Shown here in pieces: positions 25,449 to 32,391 of a DNA stretch of 64,000 nt. Numbering within the stretch: position 1 is the stretch's first letter; each line of letters starts with the position of its first letter. A program made the translations under genes and the position numbers. Origin of the DNA: Streptomyces paradoxus (GTDB lineage Bacteria > Actinomycetota > Actinomycetes > Streptomycetales > Streptomycetaceae); assembly GCF_014202475.1 (NCBI RefSeq), contig NZ_JACHGV010000019.1, positions 1 through 64,000 of the forward strand, written 5' to 3'. Under the pieces are notes generated by a model, which did not search any database, was not told the DNA's origin, and saw only the letters and a program-made list of their open reading frames with translations.

Positions 25449-26822
25449 TCACTGGAACTGTGCGAAGAACCTCCAGATCTCTGCTTTGGTCCAGGTGGCG
25501 GCGCCACTCTCGCCGGAGGAGCCGTCGACCGGACCGGGAATGTGGCCTCCGTCGAACGCGGCCCACTGGACCGGGTATCCGGCACGGCAGCCCGAGTAGG
25601 TGGTGGTGATGTGCGTTCGACTGCCCGGCGCGGGCTCGCGCGGGCTCTGGGAAGTGCAGCCGTTGTTGCCGGCGAACCTGTCGCGCAGGGACCGTCCTTG
25701 CCCGATGTTGAGGACGGAGTCGCTGATGCCGTGGATTCCGAAGTAGGCGATGGGCTGGGTGCCGCCGCTGCACCCGCTGATCTGAGCGCCGGAGATGACC
25801 GCGACGGCCCTGAAGACGTTGGCCCGGCTGCAGGCGAGTGCGTAGCTCATACCGCCGCCCCAGCTGAATCCCGTGGCGAAACGCTGTGCCGGGTTGACAC
25901 AGAGGCCGCCCTCGATGCGCCGGATCATGTCGTCGACGAAGGTGATGTCCTCACCGCCCGCATTGGCCCAGCCGTTGCCGAGGCCCTGGGGAGCGACGAG
26001 GATCGCGCCGTTGTTCGACTGTTCCTGTTGGCCGTAGTAGGACCAGGCGCTCCCGCTCGTGCCGCCCGACGCGACGTCGCCGGCGGTTCCGCCCCGCCAG
26101 TGGAACGCGAAGATCAACCGGTAGGGGCGGCTGTTGTCGTAGTTGGCGGGAACCCTGAGGATGAAGCTGCGGCTCTTACCGCCGCTCTGAATCGTGTGTG
26201 TACCGCTCGTCAGGGGTGTCGGAGCGCTGCCGCATCCTCCGCCGCCCCCGGACGACAGTTTGACCATCTGCCACTGCTGGTTGGCGCCGCCCCAGTCGGA
26301 GTACTGGACGACGTTGCCTCCGTCGGTGGTGGAGGCGCCCTGCACCTCCACCGCCTTACTGCTGGCGCGGTTGATCAGCCGGACGTGCCCCGCATCGGAG
26401 TCGGCCAGGCGGAACTGCTGGTTGGCCCCGTTGTGGTCGGCCCACTGCTGGATCACGGCACCGTCCGCGGTCGAGGCCCCGGCCACGTCGAGAACCTTGC
26501 CCGAATGCCGGGCCTTGAGCCGGTAGAAGCCGTCGCCGGAGTCCACGAACTGCCACTGCTGGCTGTTTCCGTCGCTGCGCGGCCACTGGCCGGCCCGCGC
26601 GCCGTCGGCGGTGGACGCGCCCGAGACGCCCAGCGCCTTGCCGCTGTTGCGGTTGACCAGGACGTACCAGGCATTGCTGTCCACCGTCGCCGCCTCGGCG
26701 GGCGCCGGATGCACCGCGGCGAGCACGCCGGCCGCGAGGGTCGTCGCCACCACGGCGGCGACCCGGGACCACCAGCGATGTCGTCGTGGAGGGGCGGGGG
26801 AAACCGCACCGTAGGGCTTCAT
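25449..26822 (-). CDS. Secreted CE1-like esterase (feruloyl esterase/PHB depolymerase family) with N-terminal CBM13
   Basis: The 457-residue protein has a signal peptide (about 1-45, ending PAPAEA), a ricin-type CBM13 domain (about 48-190 with QQW 88-90, QQF 135-137 and QQW 182-184), a Gly-rich linker with Cys197, and an alpha/beta-hydrolase domain (about 200-457). The nucleophile is Ser320 in GFSWGG; Asp368 and His427 are the likely triad partners. Family members cleave ferulate from arabinoxylan or poly-hydroxybutyrate. The position 31 bases after the xylanase gene, in the same direction, makes feruloyl or acetyl xylan esterase activity more likely. The CBM13 closely resembles that of the GH62 enzyme. 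Confidence 0.85.
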   Translation of the reverse strand: MKPYGAVSPAPPRRHRWWSRVAAVVATTLAAGVLAAVHPAPAEAATVDSNAWYVLVNRNSGKALGVSGASTADGARAGQWPRSDGNSQQWQFVDSGDGFYRLKARHSGKVLDVAGASTADGAVIQQWADHNGANQQFRLADSDAGHVRLINRASSKAVEVQGASTTDGGNVVQYSDWGGANQQWQMVKLSSGGGGGCGSAPTPLTSGTHTIQSGGKSRSFILRVPANYDNSRPYRLIFAFHWRGGTAGDVASGGTSGSAWSYYGQQEQSNNGAILVAPQGLGNGWANAGGEDITFVDDMIRRIEGGLCVNPAQRFATGFSWGGGMSYALACSRANVFRAVAVISGAQISGCSGGTQPIAYFGIHGISDSVLNIGQGRSLRDRFAGNNGCTSQSPREPAPGSRTHITTTYSGCRAGYPVQWAAFDGGHIPGPVDGSSGESGAATWTKAEIWRFFAQFQ

Positions 26823-26853
26823 CGATTCACCCTTTCGTCTGTCGTGGATCCCA

Positions 26854-28284
26854 TCAGGTGCGGGTCCAGCGCTGGTTACTGCCGTTCGAGCAGGTATAGA
26901 GCTGGATCAGGGTGCCGTTGGAGGTGCCTCCCGCGACGACGTCGAGGCAGAGCCCGGACTGGACGCCGACGATGGATCCGTCGGAGTTGAGACGCCACTT
27001 CTGGTTGTCGCCGCCCCAGCAGCTGTAGATCTGGACCTTGGTGCCGTTGCCGGTGCCGGCTGCGTCCAGGCACTTGTTGCCGTAGACCCTGAGCTCGCCG
27101 GCGGCGGTGTACGTCCACTGCTGGTTGGTGCCGTTGTGGCAGTCCCACAGGTGGAGCTGGGTGCCGTCGGTGGTGCTGGTACCGGGCACGTCCAGGCAGC
27201 GGCCCGAACCGACGCCCTTGATCGTCCCGCCGTCCGAGGGGGGCGTGGAGGTACCGCCGTTGAGTGCGTTGAGGACGGCGGTGTAGGCGGGCTTCTTGCT
27301 GCCGTCGCGGTTGAACAGCAGCGGCGTGTGCTCCGGTCGCCAGGAGTCGGAGTCGCGCACACCCCAGACGGTGATGCCGAGGCAGCGCGGGACGGCCAGG
27401 CAGTCGTTGGTCACGTTGGCGTAGGTCGTGGCCGAGGCGCCCTGGATGTCGAGTTCGGTGATGGCCACGTCGACACCGAGGGCGGCGAAGTTCTGCAGGG
27501 TGGTGCGGAAGTTGCTGTTGTAGGGGCTGTCGTTGTTGAAGTGCGCCTGGAAGCCGACGCAGTCGATCGGTACGCCGCGCTGCTTGAAGTCCCGGACCAT
27601 GGCGTACATGGCCTGGGTCTTGGCCCACGTCCAGTTCTCGACGTTGTAGTCGTTGTAGCAGAGCTTGGCGGCCGGATCGGCGGCGCGCGCGGTGCGGAAC
27701 GCGACCTCGATCCAGTCGTTGCCGGTGCGCTGCAGGTTGGAGTCGCGCCGGGCTCCCGAACTGCCGTCGGCGAAGGCCTCGTTCACGACGTCCCACTGGG
27801 CGATCTTGCCCTTGTAGTGGCGCATCACGCCGTTGATGTGGTCGATCATCGCCTGGCGCAGCGAGCTGCCGCTGAGGCTCTGCATCCAGCCGGGCTGCTG
27901 GGAGTGCCAGGCCAGGGTGTGGCCGCGCACCTGCTTGCCGTTCTGCACCGCCCAGTTGTAGACGCGGTCACCGGCGGCGAAGTTGAACTGGCCCCGCTGC
28001 GGTTCGGTGGCGTCGATCTTCATCTCGTTCTCGGCCGTCACCGAGTTGAACTCACGGCCCGCGATCGTCGTGTACGCCGAGTCGCCCAGCCTGCCCGAGG
28101 CGATGGCGGTGCCGAAGTAACGGCCGCTCTGCGCCGCCGCGGCGCCGAGGGTGCTCTCGGCGGCGTGTGCGGTCGGCGGCGCGGCCAGTGCGGCGGCCAC
28201 ACCGAGGACGCCGAGGACCAGCGCCAAGAGCAGGCGGCGGACCTGCCGGCGGACAGCGGGTCTGGGAAGGGCATACGAGCCCAT
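26854..28284 (-). CDS. xlnA: Secreted GH10 endo-1,4-beta-xylanase with C-terminal CBM13
   Basis: The 476-residue enzyme hydrolyses internal beta-1,4 bonds of xylan outside the cell. A signal peptide (about 1-42, ending AHAAE) precedes a GH10 barrel (about 45-340) with acid/base Glu169 in WDVVNEAF and nucleophile Glu277 in ITELDIQG. A short Ser/Pro-rich linker (about 343-352) leads to a three-fold ricin-type CBM13 (353-476) with cysteine pairs in CLDV and C-W-G repeats. The arrangement and length are those of Streptomyces XlnA/FXyn enzymes. The ATG at 28282-28284 follows GGAGGC. It is the first gene of a two-gene operon and diverges from the GH62 gene across a 672-base control region. Confidence 0.93.
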   Translation of the reverse strand: MGSYALPRPAVRRQVRRLLLALVLGVLGVAAALAAPPTAHAAESTLGAAAAQSGRYFGTAIASGRLGDSAYTTIAGREFNSVTAENEMKIDATEPQRGQFNFAAGDRVYNWAVQNGKQVRGHTLAWHSQQPGWMQSLSGSSLRQAMIDHINGVMRHYKGKIAQWDVVNEAFADGSSGARRDSNLQRTGNDWIEVAFRTARAADPAAKLCYNDYNVENWTWAKTQAMYAMVRDFKQRGVPIDCVGFQAHFNNDSPYNSNFRTTLQNFAALGVDVAITELDIQGASATTYANVTNDCLAVPRCLGITVWGVRDSDSWRPEHTPLLFNRDGSKKPAYTAVLNALNGGTSTPPSDGGTIKGVGSGRCLDVPGTSTTDGTQLHLWDCHNGTNQQWTYTAAGELRVYGNKCLDAAGTGNGTKVQIYSCWGGDNQKWRLNSDGSIVGVQSGLCLDVVAGGTSNGTLIQLYTCSNGSNQRWTRT

Positions 28285-28491
28285 GACTGTGCCTCCAAGG
28301 TAGACAGCACGGAAGGACTGAAGCGCAGTGGCAAGGGTCGTCCGCTCCCTCTCGGCAGACGGACGGGGCGGGCAGAACCGGGCAGCACCGCATCGCCGGG
28401 CGGCAGCGGTGCTTCGACACGGACACGGGCGTACTCCATCGCGGTTCAGCCGGGGGCCCGTCACGCGGCGTCGCGTACCTCTCCGTCCGCA

Positions 28492-28512
28492 CGAAGAGCG
28501 AAGAGCGAAGAG
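28492..28512. repeat. Tandem repeat, three copies of CGAAGAG
   Basis: Three exact head-to-tail 7-base units lie at 28492-28498, 28499-28505 and 28506-28512 in the gap between the xylanase and GH62 genes. They may be slippage, or a regulator binding array. Confidence 0.7.
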
Positions 28513-28662
28513 CCAGGGGCGCTGGTGCGAGCCTCACCGGAACGGAACGGGGTGGCGCAGGTGCGTCGGTGCGCGGATCTGCCGTGCAGCACAGATCACC
28601 CAGGGCCGACGTGGTCGACATCTCGAACCATGACCGGTCACCCAGAGAGGGATGATTGAAGG

Positions 28663-28682
28663 ATTGACGGTGGATCGTCAAT
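28663..28682. promoter_or_regulatory. Inverted repeat ATTGACG-N6-CGTCAAT upstream of the xylanase operon
   Basis: Seven-base perfect arms at 28663-28669 and 28676-28682 flank GTGGAT. The left arm on either strand also contains a TTGACG -35-like hexamer, so a protein bound here could block the xylanase promoter. No known operator is assigned. Confidence 0.5.
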
Positions 28683-28693
28683 AGTCACCGCAG

Positions 28694-28729
28694 AGAAACT
28701 TTCTGTTCGCCGTTCGACACTTTCGGAAA
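28694..28729. promoter_or_regulatory. Pair of GAAA/TTTC inverted repeats
   Basis: AGAAA-C-TTTCT (28694-28704) and TTTC-G-GAAA (28721-28729) are short perfect palindromes. Streptomyces xylanase promoters are known to carry related CGAAA/TTTCG-type repeats that mediate xylan control; assignment here is by resemblance. Confidence 0.5.
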
Positions 28730-28820
28730 CCCGTCGCGCCGAAGCTGACCCGAAACACCCCGATGAACACGCCCGACCCGGAAGGCGAGGAGTTGTTTGT
28801 GGACAGATCGGCGACAGACC

Positions 28821-28849
28821 TTGACCGGAGGGCTCGACCTTCCTAGCTT
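28821..28849 (+). promoter_or_regulatory. Promoter of the GH62 arabinofuranosidase gene
   Basis: TTGACC (28821-28826) and TAGCTT (28844-28849) are spaced by 17 bases, close to the vegetative Streptomyces -35/-10 consensus. The start of transcription would be near 28856, just before the palindrome at 28871-28890. Confidence 0.55.
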
Positions 28850-28870
28850 GTGCCCTCCATGGATCGGGAA

Positions 28871-28890
28871 GTTCTTCGAATGTTTCGAAC
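28871..28890. promoter_or_regulatory. GTTC...GAAC palindrome with two TTCGAA cores
   Basis: GTTCTTCGAATGTTTCGAAC spans 28871-28890, with TTCGAA at 28875-28880 and 28884-28889. It lies just after the predicted GH62 transcription start, where a bound repressor would block elongation. Confidence 0.45.
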
Positions 28891-28956
28891 GGCGCCCGGT
28901 ACGCCGCTCAGCGGTTCATCGGCGTCGCCTCACCCCGCTCCCAAGGAGGCCCTCTG

Positions 28957-30426
28957 ATGTGGTTCCGCCACCCGTCCCCGGTTCGCCCAAGACGCTTACT
29001 CGCCGTCCTTGCGCCTTTGCTGCTCGTGGCCACCTTCCTCGGTGCCCAGCCCGCAGGCGCGGCGACCGTAGACCCCAGCGCCTCGTATGTGCTGGTCAAC
29101 CGCAACAGCGGCAAAGCCCTGGATGTCCACAACATGGCGACCGGCGACGGCGCCCGCATCACCCAGTGGACCAGGAACGACCAGAACCAGCAGCAGTGGC
29201 AGTTCGTCGATTCCGGGGGCGGTTACTACCGCATCAAGTCCCGGCACTCGGGCAAGGTGCTGGACGTCCACAACTGGTCCACCGCGAACGGCGGCTCGAT
29301 CGTCCAGTGGGCCGACCTGAACAGCACCAACCAGCAGTGGCGGCTGGCCGACAGCTCGGACGGCTACGTGAGGCTCATCTCGCGCCACAGCAACAAGGCC
29401 CTCGAAGTGCAAGGCGCCTCCACCGCCGACAACGCGAACATCGTCCAGTACGACGACTGGGGCGGCGCCAACCAGCAGTGGCAGCTCGTCAAGGTCGGTG
29501 CCGGCAACCCCGGCCCGTGCGATCTTCCGTCGACCTACCGCTGGACATCGACGGGTGCACTGGCGCAGCCCAAGCCGGGGTGGGTCTCGCTCAAGGACTT
29601 CACCGTCGCCCCCTACAACGGCAGGCAACTCGTCTATGCGACGACGCACGACACGGGGACGAAGTGGGGCTCGATGAACTTCGGCCTGTTCACCAACTGG
29701 TCGGAGATGGCCTCGGTCGGCCAGAACACGATGTCGGCTTCCACCGTCGCGCCCACGCTCTTCTACTTCGCGCCGAAGAACATCTGGGTGCTCGCCTACC
29801 AGTGGGGCGGGACCGCCTTCTCCTACCGGACGTCGAGCGACCCCACCAATCCGAATGGCTGGTCGTCCCAGCAGGTGCTCTTCTCCGGAAGCATCTCCGA
29901 CTCCGGAACGGGCCCCATCGACCAGACGCTCATCGGCGACGGGACGAACATGTACCTGTTCTTCGCCGGTGACAACGGCAAGATCTACCGGGCCAGTATG
30001 CCGATCGGGAACTTCCCGGGCAGCTTCGGTACGACCTCGACAGTGGTCATGAGCGATACGAGGAACAACCTGTTCGAGGCCCCGCAGGTCTACAAGCTGC
30101 AGGGCCAGAACCGCTACCTCATGATCGTCGAGGCGATCGGCGCGCAGGGCCACCGCTACTTCCGCTCGTTCACGGCCACCAGTCTGAACGGCTCGTGGAC
30201 ACCCCAGGCCGCGACCGAGAGCAACCCCTTCGCCGGCAAGGCCAACAGCGGCGCCACCTGGACCGACGACATCAGCCATGGCGAACTGCTCCGCACCAGC
30301 CCTGATCAGACCATGACCGTCGATCCCTGCAACCTGCAGCTGCTCTACCAGGGTCGCAGCCCCAACTCAGGCGGCGACTACGGCCTCCTGCCCTACCGTC
30401 CGGGTCTGCTGACACTGCGGCGCTGA
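28957..30426 (+). CDS. Secreted GH62 alpha-L-arabinofuranosidase with N-terminal CBM13
   Basis: The 489-residue enzyme removes arabinose side chains from arabinoxylan. It has a signal peptide (1-35, ending PAGAA), a ricin-type CBM13 (about 38-180, QQW at 79-81, 126-128 and 173-175) and a five-bladed GH62 domain (about 190-489). Expected catalytic residues are Asp214 in LKDFTVAP, Asp322 in GPIDQT and Glu374 in FEAPQVY. The ATG at 28957 follows AAGGAGG. It complements the divergent xylanase and esterase: debranching, deesterification and backbone cleavage of the same polymer. Confidence 0.92.
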   Translation: MWFRHPSPVRPRRLLAVLAPLLLVATFLGAQPAGAATVDPSASYVLVNRNSGKALDVHNMATGDGARITQWTRNDQNQQQWQFVDSGGGYYRIKSRHSGKVLDVHNWSTANGGSIVQWADLNSTNQQWRLADSSDGYVRLISRHSNKALEVQGASTADNANIVQYDDWGGANQQWQLVKVGAGNPGPCDLPSTYRWTSTGALAQPKPGWVSLKDFTVAPYNGRQLVYATTHDTGTKWGSMNFGLFTNWSEMASVGQNTMSASTVAPTLFYFAPKNIWVLAYQWGGTAFSYRTSSDPTNPNGWSSQQVLFSGSISDSGTGPIDQTLIGDGTNMYLFFAGDNGKIYRASMPIGNFPGSFGTTSTVVMSDTRNNLFEAPQVYKLQGQNRYLMIVEAIGAQGHRYFRSFTATSLNGSWTPQAATESNPFAGKANSGATWTDDISHGELLRTSPDQTMTVDPCNLQLLYQGRSPNSGGDYGLLPYRPGLLTLRR

Positions 30427-30465
30427 CGACGTGACACGCGTTCGGCTCCGGCAGTAAGCCGGCGT

Positions 30466-30494
30466 GGCGGGCTCGGCGGAAGGCCGAGCCCGCC
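30466..30494 (+). terminator. Terminator after the GH62 gene
   Basis: A perfect 12-bp stem, GGCGGGCTCGGC (30466-30477) with GCCGAGCCCGCC (30483-30494), closes a 5-base loop 40 bases after the stop. Confidence 0.8.
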
Positions 30495-30705
30495 CAGGTC
30501 ACGCGACAACGTCAGCACTCATACGGCAACGCACAACCACGGAGCCGGCACCGGGCCGGAGGCGTGCTGACGCGGTCCTGCCCCACCTGTTCCCCCCTCC
30601 GGCGCAGCACCGGAGCGGTGCAAGGCTGTTCTTCGCAGAAGCGCTGTAGCGGTAAGCAGATGTCCCACTCCCCGGCCTCCGTCGTGGTGCCCGCACCGGC
30701 ACATC

Positions 30706-31345
30706 TCAGAGTTGATGGGCGCAGGTGCCGCGCAGCCGGCCCCGGGTGTCGAGCAGCAGCCGGGCGTACTCGGGCAACCGGTCAAGCGGAACGGAGTCGT
30801 GGTCCTGCACCAGAATCGTGAGGTCGGCGTCCGCGGCGGCAGCCAGTGCGTCGACGGACCGCTTCACCGGTTCGCCGCCCGGCGCCCAGGTGTCCACGAA
30901 CGGGTCGTGGTACGTGACGCCTGCGCCGCTCTGCCGCATCAGTTGGACGATCGCGGCGGCGGGCGTGGCCCGCAGGTCCGTACTGTTGCGCTTGTAGGTC
31001 ACTCCGACAAGCAGCACCCGCGCCTCCCGCAGGGCGCTCCCCCGCTCGTTGAGCAAGTACTCGGCACGCCGCACGACATGCGCCGGCATCCCTGCGTTGA
31101 CCTCCTGCGAGAGCTCGACCAGCCGCAGCGGCGTCCCGCCGGTGCGCGCCCAGTGCGTGAGATAGACGGGGTCGACCGGGATGCAGTGCCCACCCACCCA
31201 CCTGGTCCCGGCCGGAACTCCTGGAAACCGAATGGTTTCGTGCGCGCGCAGTCGAGAGCTCCCACACATCGACTCCCAGTGCCCGGGCGGCGACGGCGAG
31301 TTCGTTGACCAGGGCGATGTTCACGTTGCGGTAGGTGTCCTCGCG
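30706..31345 (-). pseudogene. C-terminal remnant of a UDP-glucose/N-acetylmannosamine-type nucleotide-sugar dehydrogenase
   Basis: Read on the minus strand from 31345, the sequence gives REDTYRNVNIALVNELAVAA and RALGVDVWEL, the central helix of UGD/WecC enzymes. It then changes frame near 31240 (TKPFGFQEFRPGPG) and again near 31205, continuing as WVGGHCIPVDPVYLTHW to the normal C-terminus at 30706. The catalytic cysteine is in GGHCIPVDP, and LLVGVTYKRNSTDLRATPA is the UDP-binding C-terminal domain. The NAD-binding half is missing and at least two frameshifts are present, so no active enzyme is made. The break at about 31340 abuts a truncated AhpD-like gene on the other strand. Confidence 0.75.
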
Positions 31346-31786
31346 GAGCTGGAGCCCGCTGCCTATCAGGCCATGCTGGGTCTGGAGCGATACCTCTCGT
31401 CGAGTTCGCTGCCGGCCCCGCTGCGCGAGTTGGTCAAGCTGCGGGCCAGTCAGCTCAACGGTTGCGCGTTCTGTGTACACCTGCACAGTGGCCGCGCCAG
31501 GAACGGCGGAGAACCAGACGAACGACTGTTCTCCCTGGTGGCCTGGCGCGAGTCCCCCTTCTTCAGCAAGGCCGAACGTGCCGCTCTCGCCCTGACCGAC
31601 GCCGCCACCCGCCTCGGCTCCGACGGTGTGCCCGACGACGTGTGGAACGAAGCCGCCTCCCACTACGACGACCGGCAACTGGCGGCACTTGTCATGACAG
31701 TCGCCACCGTCAACGCCTGGAACCGGATCGGCGTCAGCACCCGCATCTTGGCCGGCCCACAGCGCCCTGACGGAGACGGCCGCTGA
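31340..31786 (+). pseudogene. AhpD-like carboxymuconolactone decarboxylase-family gene, 5' end lost
   Basis: The encoded protein from LEPAAYQAMLGLE onward is a typical AhpD-core domain with the redox CxxC in NGCAFCVHLHS and the AALALTDAATRL segment. The family usually starts about 10-15 residues earlier with Met; here the DNA upstream of about 31340 is instead antisense to the dehydrogenase remnant. Translation could begin at ATG 31373 or at fused in-frame ATGs at 31181 or 31232, giving a chimeric protein. It would be a peroxidatic or thiol-reductase-like protein if made. I call it truncated, but a short functional protein is possible. Confidence 0.55.
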
Positions 31787-31880
31787 ACAACCGGATGAGG
31801 TCGTCAAGGCCGTCACCCAGAACCTCGACATCCAGCGGCAACCGGTACGAAGGGGATGGACAGGTGTCAGTAGTCTTCAC

Positions 31881-32222
31881 TCACGCGCAGGACCATGCGG
31901 ACATACCCTGCAGGGCGGCCAGGCGCTTGGCCACGGTGATCTGTTCTTCGCGGGTGGCCAGGTCGGCACGCGGCGCGAATTTCAGTCCGCCGGCGGCAAC
32001 CCAGCTGGAGTGGGTGAACTGCAGACCGCCGTAGTGGCCGTTGCCGGTGTTCGCCTTCCAGTTGCCGCTGGACTCGCACGCAGCGATGGCGTCCCAGTCA
32101 GGCCCGAACTGACCAGCCGGCAGGGCCTCCGCTCGCGTGGCAATGCCCAGTATCAGGGCGGTCGCCAGTAGCACGAATGCCGGACTCCCCCTACGGCGGC
32201 GGCAGTCGTGAGTACTGATCAT
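31881..32222 (-). CDS. Small secreted transglycosylase, resuscitation-promoting-factor type
   Basis: The 113-residue protein has a signal peptide (about 1-33: basic n-region CRRRRGS, hydrophobic ALILGIA, ending AEA) and a single Rpf/transglycosylase domain (about 40-113). Catalytic Glu50 is in AACESSGNW, with Cys49 and the final Cys112 as a probable disulfide. It should cleave peptidoglycan near septa or during spore germination. Two starts are possible, 32222 and 32246; the shorter gives a better signal peptide, but neither has a clear ribosome site. It carries no LysM or linker, so it is a minimal member of the family. Confidence 0.75.
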   Translation of the reverse strand: MISTHDCRRRRGSPAFVLLATALILGIATRAEALPAGQFGPDWDAIAACESSGNWKANTGNGHYGGLQFTHSSWVAAGGLKFAPRADLATREEQITVAKRLAALQGMSAWSCA

Positions 32223-32391
32223 TTCAGTCTTCTGCGATGAGATCATATGCAGACCGTTGCACCGCGTTACGTAAGTGGCGAATCGAGAACGAGGACTTCT
32301 ACGCCAAAAGGCTGTACTCGGCCGGAGTGACGGCTCGGGTTGTCGAGGCCTCGGCGCCGGAGCAGGCGTCCTGCACCAGTGAGGAAAGGCT

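Larger units (their letters stand above)
28285..28956. other. Divergent control region of the xylan-degradation locus
   Basis: This 672-base gap holds no convincing gene. It contains the upstream DNA of the xylanase operon and of the GH62 gene, and the repeats and promoter listed separately. The three-fold CGAAGAG repeat at 28492-28512 is a simple 7-base tandem without a known role. Confidence 0.6.

Noticed and set aside
28492..28512. CRISPR-like array from the CGAAGAG repeats
   Set aside because: Units are 7 bases with no spacers; no cas genes are in the window.
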